Shown here piece after piece: positions 26,781-37,460 of a stretch of 64,000 nt of DNA. The stretch is from Dirofilaria immitis. Taxonomy: Eukaryota; Nematoda; Chromadorea; Rhabditida; Onchocercidae. Location: the NCBI GenBank assembly GCA_024305405.1, contig JAKNDB010000076.1:492501-556500 (forward strand), read 5' to 3'. Each line of letters begins with the position of its first letter. The first letter of the stretch is position 1. The translations under genes were made by a program, and so were the position numbers. The notes under the pieces are model-generated. The model made no database searches. It saw only the letters and a list, made by a program, of their open reading frames with translations, and had not been told where the DNA came from.

Positions 26781-29734
26781 CTAATACTGATTAGTTTCTG
26801 CAACAATCGTACTGGCCTCAATAATAATTTGATTTGCGCCGTAGCAGAAAGTTGATCCAAACGGATTTTCCGTTCCACTTCTACTAAGCACCACTGGCTG
26901 TACAGTTGTATCGCTGCAGAAGGCACCAAAAATTTTCTCGCTGAAATTCCGGAAATATGAAAGAAATAAAAGTATCAGAATGCCCGAAAAATGAATGAAA
27001 CTTCCAGACTTGGAAAAATAAAAATCGAAACCTTTGATGAAGGAGTAATAGTCGGACCACCAGTTATAGTAATAGAGAAATTACATCGTGCGTATCTATA
27101 ATTCATCAGTTTATTTAAAACATTTAATAGTGTTATGCTTCTACATATTTCCGCATTTTCTATCTTTCTTTTAAAAACACTTGTACATATAGTCTTCTAC
27201 TTTTAATTTCTTGCACAAATTCTCACTTTCTTTCTATGATTTACTAATCTCTACTATTTTTTCAAAAAGGCAAGGACTTTTCCAATGATAAAGAGAACTG
27301 CCTTCTGCATAAATATCAATAACTAGAATATTGACAATTAAAAGACTTACATTCCAAAGTCAAAGTGACCAGGCAAATTTGTATGTAGAACAAATTTCTG
27401 AATACGATTAGTGATACAATCGAATAAAATGTCCTGGAAAGCTGTGCTAAAATTTAGCTCCTCTTCTCTCACAAAATTCTAAATAAGCAGAAGAAAAATA
27501 CTTAACAGTGACTTACAACAGTTAATTTCAGTATTCATATGAGTAAATAGCCAGATGGAGATGTAACTCTCTAGGATATCGTTTAATTTCTTCAACAAAT
27601 TCAAAAATATCGATAAAATAAAGGTACAAATATATCACTAACCACTCCTAACGAGAAATAATTGAAGAAATAATTGGGACGCGGTCCACGTAATTTTTTG
27701 AATCTTCTCCTCGGTGAATTAACATTCGATCTGCTCTTGTATAAAATACTTTAGATGGAGCACCCAATGATGACAAAACACTCTAAAAAATAGGTACTTG
27801 AAAGAATGATTCATCAAAAAAAATTATTCGGTCGGCATAATAAACTGAAATTTTGAATACAAGAACTATTTGAACCTCTGAAGTGTCGCCAAAAAAATAG
27901 ACCGCTCTATTTTCCTTAAACCAAAAGTTTGTTTCCGACTCGAACTATCCGCCAGTGGAGCTACAAATAAATGTTGACATATAGCAATACTTTAAAATGC
28001 TAATAAGACTTGGAAGAAAGATTAAAATATGAACGAAAACTTTACTTTCTGCAGCAAAGATGAAGAATAGGCCTGAAATTCTGCTTCCATCACTAATGGA
28101 CTTTACTTCAACCGGACATACAATACCACATAGCGAAGCTGCTGAGATCTTTGGCGGTCTGAAAGACTGTTATAACATGAGTTTTTTGTAAAAGAAAACA
28201 GTAAGTAAAAAACACTATATTCTCTCAGATGCCAATATTTGGAAAAAGTCAATACCTCGATGAATTGTATGAATCGGGATAAATCGCCATTTTTGCGAGA
28301 AGTGGTGGAGAATTACTCCGAAAATGTAGTGATCCTAAGCCAGTAGCATCGATCGATGTAGTCTGCAGAAAAAGTTCTCAAAAGAAAAAAGCATAATTAT
28401 TCTCAAGCGAGAATAAAGATAAAACTACTAAAAACTGAAAATTCGTCTAATAGACTTAGAAAATATTTCACATAAACTATTTAGAAGAAATTATAGTTAC
28501 TTGCACTTTTGAAGTTTCATTCAGGGTTGGAAAACTGAATGACAATCCTTTCCAGCTTAATTCATATAAACTTTGTTCAGCAACATATACTGAAAATGAA
28601 TCTTGTAAAATTCACAATATTAGAAAACATTCGTCAATAGCTAACTTTCTTGTTTATCAAAAATCTTTTCATATTAAAAAATTTGGTATTAATAAAAATC
28701 ATTATTAAGATGAAATAAAAATATATTCATTCAAATTGAGATTAATGTGTAACCTCCAGGATGAGTAGCGCCAAAACAACTTTCCACTTTATTTACATCT
28801 GCCTCATCCTTAGGGCTAGAAAACACCACACCACTGAAAAAGAAAAAAATTAGGTATATAAAAGAGAGGTAAATATGAATAATGATTACTGAGTTTAATC
28901 AAAAAAATCATAACTTTGGTGAAACATACCCGTATTGTAGGATAATATTTGACAAATCGTACACTTCAATTAGCTAAAAAACATGAATAAGAATGAGAGA
29001 GTAATAAAGATAAAATAAGAGTGATGGTCAATCTTAAAAATTAATAAACTTAAACTTGCTGCAAAGATAAAAGTGTTTTCCTTACCCGAAGTAGCTGCGT
29101 GCTCGGCTCAAAATAGAGTCGTACGCCATCTTTCGCCAGTCGTATCATTATATCCCTTGACAGTGGTTCCTGAATTACGGTAATTTATTTCTTCAATAAG
29201 CTTATCTGAGAATCTTCCATGTACTTATAACCTTTTCGTTTTGAAGGACAATTTTAAATCAATGTGTATGAATTATGCAACGGATCAATTCTTAAGCTTT
29301 ACATCTGTTGACATTATAAGATACCTAAGATTATTTAATAATTCTTTTTCAATTAAATGCTTTAATTTTTAGCTTACTACAAGCTCGAGAGTAAAATAAT
29401 ACAAGTTCATTATATATTTCGCTTAAATAACGACATAGAAATGTCTAATCTAGTCCATCGTTCATGTAAAATCATACATTTATTAAATAAAAGACTAACT
29501 GAATCAAATACAAGTTAAAATGTTATCTGAGCGATGGACGAGATTTCTCTTGCCGCGTTGCGTATTATTACATAAATGGAAATATACCTTGGAGGAGTAA
29601 GTCAATTCTACATTCTGAATATAGCGTGATGCATTTTGTATGGCAACAATCGCCTGATTTATAGGCATCCTGAGGAGTAACTCGATGTAACTGTTTCGGA
29701 TACCGCATCCCGGCATCACTTCCACTTGTAACAT
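26781..29734 (-). CDS. PHAF1 / UPF0183 family protein
   Basis: Homologue of human PHAF1 (formerly C16orf70), a protein linked to phagophore assembly in autophagy. Twelve exons: 29734-29588, 29169-29086, 28973-28930, 28833-28754, 28589-28501, 28362-28256, 28158-28046, 27960-27876, 27782-27643, 27433-27351, 27095-27032 and about 26936-26781; near 397 residues against 422 in human. Family blocks in order: LLRMPINQAIVAIQN, VRLYFEPSTQLLRLIEVYDL, FGATHPG, GLSFSFP, VLSSLGAPSKVFYTRAD, NYFFNYFSLGVDILFD, KFVLHTNLPGHFDFG and NPFGSTFCYG near the end. Exon 8 is one base short around 27943-27944 and exon 9 at the T run 27694-27699. The acceptor of exon 12 is ambiguous (after 26941 or 26937). Exon 5 has a perfect inverted copy at 33360-33433. 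Cytosolic; no signal or membrane segment. Confidence 0.9.
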
Positions 29735-29747
29735 CTTTTCGTCTTAA

Positions 29748-29757
29748 CTGAAACTAT
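29748..29757 (-). other. candidate spliced-leader acceptor of the PHAF1 gene
   Basis: On the minus strand a TAGTTTCAG lies 13 bases before the start codon (ATG begins at 29734). There is no upstream coding exon to pair with it, so a trans-splice site is the simplest reading. Inference. Confidence 0.45.
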
Positions 29758-31162
29758 CTTCCAACTTCACTTATAACTTACACCATCCATAACACAATGC
29801 AGCCCCTTCAACAACTCTCTTTCGCAGCCCGTTAAAATGTACCATTGTGATAAGAAATAAACAGAATAGTGGCGGAGAAAACAGCGGGAGGGACGATGTT
29901 TGTTATCCCCATTGTGCTTTTATAAAAAGACCGCTGTCTTAGCATTTCTCGATTAGTCAAGTCGGTGAAGAAATAAGGTTGCCAGATTCTCCCTAATCAT
30001 AAAATCCCGCGAATTTAGATTAAGGGATAATATTAGCATTTCAGCGTGGGATGCAATCCAAAGAAATGACGTGACACATAATTGTAGGCTTTCTACTTCA
30101 AATAATTCCATTTGATCTACTTTTGCATCGAAGTTACTGAAAGATGAGTCTTGCTTTGCATTTAATATTTTTACTCAGGTCAAATTCAACTAAATTTTTA
30201 TTTTGATTTTTATGTGTTGTTTAAGGAAATAATACATTTTATAGAAAAACATTCATAGATCAATTTAAAAAAAAATAAAGAAGTAATATCAGTAGTAATC
30301 ATTAAAAAGTGTGAAATGAATCGGTTCACCTGGAGTGTTAGAAGATCCGGCTGACCATGCAGTGCAAGTGGAAATACATAGTGTCATTAAGTATTACTGC
30401 CATTTTCCATGAAACGAGCGAAAAGTAATGAAAGTAGAAAAATTAGTGATGTGACGCATTTGAGTGAAATCAATTTTTAACTATTAAGACTGGGTTACTC
30501 TTTAGGGAGCTGAAGAGCAGAAGAATATAGTTACATGAAGTAAGATGAAACAGAACATGCTATGGTGGAGATATTTTTATTTTTCTTGCGCTACGTGACA
30601 CACAGAGTTGCAAATTCTTTATTTTCACTTAAGCTCCAAAACGTTACCAAAGATAAAGTGCAAAGACACCAATCTCAAACTTTGGTAATTAAATCACTAA
30701 TACGACAAGTTTTTCTAACATGTACTCAATGATTGTGATTTCCATATGATAAATTAATGACGGTAACAGCATGAAAAAAGAATAATATGACCATTGTTAT
30801 TATCCATTCAACAGACCTCGTCAGCAAAGAGTGCTCGAAAATAATTTTGATGCTCAGCATCCTTCGCACAATTCGGAGGTCAGTTCTGAGATCCAATGGT
30901 CATCACCTTTACTTTGGAACACATGAACATGATTACTAATATGAATCGATTTACAACATCTTGACTTACAAATTCTCTTATACATTCATTTATGAACCTT
31001 TACATTTTCTTTCACCACAGAGTTTCTTCGCGTTTTTTCGCGACATATGCTGTGATAACAAGAGTATTCGCAGACAACACAGATCAGTAAACCGTATTAA
31101 AGTTGGGGAATCATCAAGAAATGAAAGTCTTATTGAAACAAAAATAATAAGCTTGTTATATA
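29758..31162. other. intergenic, no gene seen (PHAF1 to acid phosphatase)
   Basis: About 1.4 kb. It holds the PHAF1 promoter and the acid phosphatase 3' UTR. The short frame at 30961-31200 has no family signature. No repeats of note. Confidence 0.5.
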
Positions 31163-34100
31163 TCATTTCTTTCTTACTGCAAACTTTCTTCGAGGTGTAA
31201 TGCTAGAAGAATATTTTTTGTTACCTTTGCCATTGTAAAATATAAGTGTAGCTTTCTCTCTATCTACATTCACATAAATAAAGCCGCCAATTGATAAGCC
31301 AGTTTGTGAGAGTGGGTTAAAACCTGTTGGATAGCTGCAATAACTTACGCAAAAATTTTCCAAATATTTCGTTTTATATAAAGTATTTTGCATTGCCGCA
31401 TTATTTTATCATTTTGTCAGCAGCAGATTTTTCACTAATTGAAATAGCTTAAATGAAATTTCCAAGATCAAAAATTTGAACGATTAAAAATGACGAATCA
31501 ATTGATTACTTGAAATGTAATGACCCTTCCGGTATTGTATCCATATGTTTGAGTGAATGGTCGGATCGAGATGCGGCTCCACTAACAATATAGTGAAGCT
31601 CCATCTTTTCCCCATCACCTGAGGTTGACGAATGTTCCGTAACAATATGCTGAAATTTTGGATTTTATGTATCATTACTATTTCACTTTTAAGTGTTAAC
31701 TTATCAATCCTTATTTCAAATTTTTGCCTATTTGGACTTTCTACCAGTAAAGATCACAGCTATATATACAAGATCTTTAAAAGAATAAGATTTTACTCTC
31801 ACTAGAATTTTGCAACCCAAATGAAATACAAGTCATGCTATTATCATTAGTCCGTTACTTTTCAAGTCGTTGGCATTTTTAGAGTTTTTAAAACAATGGA
31901 ATGAAAAATGTCTCAAAATCTTACTTGGAGCGTGTGGTCATGTCCAGCAACGTACGCTGTAACGTGATACTTTTCCAGGAGTGGTTTCAGTTTTTCAATC
32001 AAGCACGTCATTGAGCCATGTTCAGAAATTGAATAAAGTGGGTAATGGCCAACAACAAATAAATAATCAGCTCTGCTTTTGAAAAATTCTGTATTAAAGA
32101 AGAGATTATAAATTAAACTAAAAAACCGTGACTGTATTTGCTTATGTTCCATAGTAACGTGACAATGCTACTATTTTTAGTCTTTGGAAAATATTTAGAT
32201 CGAATTTTGCAAGATCTGAAAAATTAAAAACATCAAGATCACTTTCAAAGCAGAACCTTGAATTACTCAGTTGTTGTTCGATCCAATCCAATTCCATTTT
32301 TGCCGCTATTGGATCTTTTGGCATATTTGGATTTTTATCAACACTTGCAAAAACCATATCAATAAAATTAGCCTCTGTAATATCCCGTGTGTTACCACAA
32401 AGTAAAATGGTATCAATCATTAGAAATTCAAGCAGTGTAGTATTTTTCCCGAATGCATACGACACTTTGTAATAGCTTGCTGGATATGTCCTGGAAATCA
32501 CACCATTACGAATCGATTTGTTAAAAATTTGGATTATATGCTAAAATTTAATGCAACGAATTAAAAAGCTATTGTTAGAAGGCTATCTACAAACTGTCTT
32601 TTCCAATCAGTTAGTAGTCTTTTGTAAGGGATACATGATTTACGTCATTTTTTCATTTTATTCGATTCGAAACGCTAAAAACGCACCATCGCTGACTTCG
32701 ATTTGTGTAAGCAATTTGTCCCGAAATATTCCCGAAATGATCATGATTGCCGGCAATTAAGTACCACGGCTTCTGCAGCGCTTTGCCTTTGTATACACTC
32801 GAATGTTTCCTAAAAGTATAAAATTTGTGATTAATTAATAAAATAATAGAAACAAAAGTGAAGTTTCAAAATATCAATAATGACTTCATTACATTTGATT
32901 CTTTATATTTTAATAATATTATTATTTATTCCGTCATTCGTTTATTTGATTTCTATTTTTCATTCAATGAATTAGACGATAATATTACAAAATTTTGCAA
33001 AACCGTTACCTGGAATCGTTGATCGAATTCATCTTTTACTCCCGTAAAATAAATATTGTCACCAGCCGAAATAGTAAATTGGATATTTTCGTTGTTACCA
33101 ATTCTGGCTAGTGATTTCGCAACTAAGTTTTGTGCATATGTAGTATATGGATATATTGGCAAACCTAAAAGTATAATATCAAAATGTTACTCAATGACTC
33201 ATTAGGGTGGAATACTTGCAAAACGAATGAGGTATAAGCCTGCAAAGAATGTAACATCAATAAATTAACTAACTTCTAATGGATTCGTTTTAGTATTCTA
33301 ACTTCTAATTGATTCGTAAAATGGATTCAATTATTCTCCATTAGAAGTTAGAATAATTGAGTTTATATGAATTAAGCTGGAAAGGATTGTCATTCAGTTT
33401 TCCAACCCTGAATGAAACTTCAAAAGTGCAAGTCTCTAAATGGATTCAATTATTCTAACTCCTAATGGATTCGTTTTAGATTTTAGATTAGATGGTGAAA
33501 GATTAAATTAAAATCATCGTAATAGTGAAGAAAAACGTAGAGAAAGGAGAAGAAAGGTCATAATTTTTTCTAATATTTAGGATTAAAATGCAAATAATTA
33601 CTTACCTCCAGTGTCTCCAAGAAGAAAAAATTGAAGATTATTTGAATTATTTTTATAACATATACCGCCATTAACACAGGTCATTCGACATGCATAATTT
33701 CCGAGATTACATTCTGGAAATCATTATCGCATCATTAGGATCGTTAAAAATTTTTTTAAAAAAATTGCCCACAAAAATTGTAGCATATCATCTTAAGCCT
33801 AGAAATGTATGGAGACATCAGTTAATACTAGGTCATTCAGATTAACAGCCAAGCTAGGTAAAATTTCCGAAAAAACCAATCTAGCAATTATGATTGATTG
33901 TTTTATTCAATATTTCTTAATCGTGCTATATGCTTACAATAACAGTCTTACTGTACTGTACTATAATTAATGAAGCAGTCTTCCGTTTTTTTGCAAATTT
34001 AATCAGCGAAGATTGAACTGTTGCATAAAAATTGACCATTTTCAGTACTCGGTTCTGCCTCCAAATTAATCTGGTGCTCACTTTGGGATGGAATAGTTAC

Positions 34101-34190
34101 TTTATGTGGAAGTTCTATAATTGGGATTGTCGGTACCTCCGCACTACCGAACATTGCAACTAAAAACAAGTGTAGGACGGGTACTAACAT
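31163..34190 (-). CDS. purple (tartrate-resistant type) acid phosphatase with EGF-like N-terminal piece
   Basis: Secreted or lysosomal metallophosphatase of the ACP5 type, hydrolysing phosphomonoesters at a two-metal centre. Eight exons: 34190-34049, 33713-33606, 33164-33010, 32809-32687, 32490-32257, 32072-31925, 31649-31510, 31334-31163; about 406 residues against 325 in human ACP5. A signal peptide ([14 protein letters not shown]) is followed by a linker and a piece with four cysteines ([18 protein letters not shown]) like half an EGF module. All metal-ligand blocks are present: GDTGG, AGDNIYF, AGNHDH, VVGHYP and AGHDH. The extra N-terminal 60 or so residues are unusual for the family. Exon 4 breaks frame near 32796-32803 (two bases short, or one extra). 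Intron 2 carries the PHAF1 exon copy. The exon 1 donor (phase 1 at 34049) is inferred from phase. Confidence 0.9.
33272..33480 (+). repeat. nested short repeats around a copied exon fragment
   Basis: AATGGATTCAATTATTCT occurs at about 33320 and 33439, on both sides of the copied fragment. CTAATGGATTCGTTTTAG occurs at about 33277 and 33463. TCAATTATTCT and its reverse complement AGAATAATTGA sit within one hairpin-like stretch (33327-33360). The arrangement looks like scrambled filler DNA inside intron 2 of the phosphatase. Confidence 0.8.
33360..33433 (+). pseudogene. inverted 74-nt copy of PHAF1 exon 5
   Basis: This plus-strand segment is, base for base, the reverse complement of 28499-28572, which covers most of PHAF1 exon 5 plus the GT of its intron donor. 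The intronic GT shows a DNA-level copy and not a retrocopied mRNA. It lies inside intron 2 of the acid phosphatase, opposite to that gene's direction, so the phosphatase pre-mRNA contains antisense to PHAF1 mRNA. Confidence 0.95.
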
Positions 34191-34214
34191 CGGGTTAATG
34201 TAGAGAATAATATC

Positions 34215-34221
34215 CTGGAAA
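34215..34221 (-). other. candidate spliced-leader acceptor of the acid phosphatase
   Basis: TTTCCAG on the minus strand lies 24 bases before the start codon (ATG begins at 34190), with no coding exon further upstream. Trans-splicing is inferred. Confidence 0.4.
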
Positions 34222-35035
34222 TAGATAATCAGTTACTGAAATTAATCCATTAATGATATGATGGATTAAATAGAAAATTAGTTAGAGAATTTTTACAAAA
34301 ATGAAAATTGTCCGCAATATCAACAGAATAAATGAATGTGAAGAAATTAAAAGACTGTTGAGAAAATGATATGAATTGATAGAAACATTCCAACGTATAA
34401 CTATATCGAGTTGTTAACATAATCAAAAAGTTATCAAATTTCATTTTGTCGAGAAGGAACTAAAAGAAATCAATTAATAAATTGAACCAAACATTGCTTA
34501 AGAATTCTCAAAAAATATTTCTTCAAATTAGTTTAATGATCAATTTACAACACAATGCACAATATCAAAAACTGTGTGATGGTGAAAATTTTGCAATGTT
34601 ATTGCTCTACAGAAATGATCCGAAGATGATGATGATGTACTGTTTCATAGAAATGATAACAATGATATACATTCATTTTTTAAATAAATCATGCAATGAT
34701 TAATGCATAAACATTTCATTAATAATCTCCAGGAGTGGATTATTAATCTCCAAGAGTTTAGCTACAATATCAAAGATCAAATCATTTTGTTTAATGTATT
34801 ATCTTGTCAAGTTATTGATGATTCAAAGCACCTGATGTTAAAAGAATGATGAAATATCCAAAAGTACATTGATGTAAATTTACATTTATTGTTTTATTTT
34901 AAACATCAGAAGAAGAGAACTAGAAGAGAAGTGAGAAACGAAGGTTCTTTACACTGACTACCGATATTTTTATAATGTATTGGATAGCAATTCATTGCAA
35001 ACATTTAATTACCTCTTTTAGTCGAAAAATCAATT

Positions 35036-35068
35036 AGCTAATCAATCGATCAATCAATCAATCAATCA
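35036..35068 (+). repeat. (ATCA)n microsatellite
   Basis: ATCAATCGATCAATCAATCA and further units, slightly imperfect. Confidence 0.85.
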
Positions 35069-35287
35069 CTTTTTAAGAAAATCACATAAAAATATTATTA
35101 TTTACAATTATGATGTATAATATTCACAATAAATCAGCGTTTTAAAACTTTCGCTGAAATAAAGATTGAAACAGTCATTTCCTTTGAGTCTAGTCCATAT
35201 TGCTTCTGCAGAACAGCTGACTTTCAGTCTATATCACTTCTGACTTAGTTTATTTCTAATAACACCAGCAAATAATCCTCTTTCATC

Positions 35288-35338
35288 AGTAGCAGTAGCG
35301 GTAACAGTAGCAGTAGCAGTAATAGTAGCAGTAGCAGT
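35288..35338 (+). repeat. (AGTAGC)n / (AGC-AGT) repeat
   Basis: About eight imperfect hexamers of AGTAGC with AGTAAT and GGTAAC variants, in the presumed promoter of the MARVEL gene. Confidence 0.85.
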
Positions 35339-35710
35339 TACATTACCTATGAGATCGTTTAGTAAACAGGTGATTTGGAACTTCAGGAAACTCCAAAAGC
35401 TTATTCTTCTTATTTTTCATAATAATGCATTGTTGAACATTTCTCTCGTACCGCGCTTACAAATGATTTAAGGTACAATAAGCATTAGCTTTCAATTCTA
35501 ATACAACTAAAAAGGAATCATTATCAAACTGATCTTATTGAACGAAAAGATAGCGAGCAGACAACGAAAAACCGGTTAGTTATCTTACATACAACCAAAG
35601 ATCGAAAATCATTGCAGCCTTATGTTCGAATCGATGAATATATAATAAATGAGCAACAATATGAAGTTTTCAGATTATTTAAAAAATTCTCGGCTAGGTA
35701 ATAGAAATCA

Positions 35711-37460
35711 ATGATGGATAATGAACGGCACATCACGCAAACCATTATTGACGTTCATGATTATCAGCAACCAGAAGTCAATTATCAGATGCAAATCGTG
35801 AAACCTGAATTAGATCTAAATTACCTGAAAACATTATCTGGAATGCTAAAATGTATCTGCATTGTAAGTATTGTTATCCTAGAAATCTCAATATGAAGTT
35901 CCTAAAAGATTTATTTTCGTTCTCATTCTATAAAAGAAATGTCTAGGTCTTTGTCTATTTCAGGATATATCTTTCTTAGCTTTTTTCTTAGGATATATCA
36001 TTATTTTACGCTAATTAAATGATTTTCTCTGTGTTCAGCTATTCGTGAACTATTATCTAAAATTTCAAATTATTCGTATTCAACACATTTTTCATATTTT
36101 TCATATATTTTCCAATTCTTCGATTTTTTAGGCCAGAAAGATTTTCTTAATTTTCTATGAAAAATGAATATTCTTGTATGGATAAGTTAAGTTTGAATAT
36201 TTAAAATAACATTAAATATTAAATTTGTTTGAAATAAATGACAAGAGCGTGTTTATTTACGCTTTTGTCTATCACGTATGTAGACATCTTAGTTTATATT
36301 TCGTATTTCTGTTTTTGTTTTTATATAATTAAGCAAAACGGAATATAATAGGATAGAATGAATGTGCCTCATTGCAATCATCGACAAATAGTAAACAAAA
36401 AGCAACTAGAAAGATCCTTAAAAATTTTGAACTTAATCTAGCATCCTTTTCAGACTTTAGACTTCGTTTGCTTCATATGTCTGGTGGTTGGAGGTCCTGC
36501 TATCTACCGCGGTGTCGGATGGATGATTTTTATTTGCATAATTGCCATGCTAGTATCACTAGTTCTTCTAATCTTTTATTTATTTCATATCGTGGATATC
36601 CTTCATCAAATACCTTGGATCGTTAGTGTAAGTATTTTATTTTATTTCATTAACGATTCTTCAACATTTAATCCTTTCATCATTCTTTGATTCTTTCTAT
36701 TACATTCTTAGTTTTTGTAGAAAAGTAGAAATTTGAGTTGATGATTTCAATTACGGATTATATCCCAATAGTCAAAATACTTTTCGGTCATAATTATTAC
36801 CGAGGAGATTTCCAACTGATCATCCATAGTACAGTTTTATTGATAGGTTCTTCTTGAAGGAAATGGTATTTTATTTTGCATGGGCCGTATTATTCCTTAT
36901 ATGTGGTTGTGTGCTTACATTAATTGGGACACGTTTTCATAGTATAACTGGTTACAGTATAGCTGCGGTACGTAAGTTTACATAACAGTTATCCTTTTCA
37001 CTTTACATATTCTAGCGTAACAGCATAATCAAAGGGTAGATTAACGGGAATGGTATTGCAAACTGCATTATAAACGATCGTTTTATAGGCAAGGCGTAAT
37101 TTATTTGAACACATACGGAATCCTGAATTCAAATTTAGCCCTACTCAAAGGAAAGCTGGATGTTAAAGTTGTGATAAATGAAACTTTTGTTTTCCATATG
37201 TTTTCATTAATAATAGAAAGAAGTATAATTAATCCCTGCTAATTGGAAATTTCTTTCATTTTACATGTGATAATTGTGCGATAAATTTTCAGTTCTTCTC
37301 ATTTGGAGCACTATGTGCATATGGCTTTGACAGTTATTTGAAATTTCTGGCCTGGAGACATGATGAGGTGGCTACCGGTGGAAGAACACTGAAATATTTA
37401 CCTCATGCTGATATTATGGTATCAAAGAATCAAGAAAAAAATATTGTTATCAATGAGTGA
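35711..37460 (+). CDS. MARVEL-domain four-helix membrane protein
   Basis: Small tetraspan protein of the MARVEL type (CMTM/plasmolipin-like), expected in vesicle and plasma membranes with roles in membrane apposition or traffic. Four exons: 35711-35863, 36454-36627, 36860-36967, 37293-37460; 200 residues, no frame break. A polar N-terminus of about 40 residues precedes four hydrophobic segments: near KCICITLDFVCFICLVVG, IFICIIAMLVSLVLLIFYLF, VFYFAWAVLFLICGCVLTLI and FFSFGALCAYGFDSYLKF. The PW followed by an acidic residue between helices 2 and 3 (IPWIVSEMVFY) is typical. The tail is polar and ends in IVINE. A second ATG three bases downstream could also be the start. Exon 3 starts at the AAG acceptor 36857-36859; the nearer TAG site would break frame. 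The family is clear, the exact member is not. Confidence 0.82.

Larger units (their letters stand above)
34222..35710. other. divergent intergenic region (phosphatase and MARVEL gene)
   Basis: About 1.5 kb between two genes transcribed away from each other, so it should contain both promoters. It contains a CAAT/ATCA repeat (35036-35068) and an AGTAGC repeat (35288-35338). No coding frame is supported. A TTTTCAG ending at 35673 may be the 5' acceptor of the MARVEL gene. Confidence 0.5.

Noticed and set aside
30961..31200. 79-codon open frame beside the phosphatase 3' end
   Set aside because: No motif and low complexity; overlaps the terminal coding exon of the phosphatase on the other strand.
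35036..35338. Repeats in the divergent promoter as a CRISPR-like array
   Set aside because: They are simple tetramer and hexamer microsatellites without spacers, in a eukaryotic genome.
36845..36857. Earlier acceptor (GATAG) for MARVEL exon 3
   Set aside because: It puts the exon out of phase. The CTTGAAG acceptor 13 bases on gives the in-frame EMVFYFAW helix.
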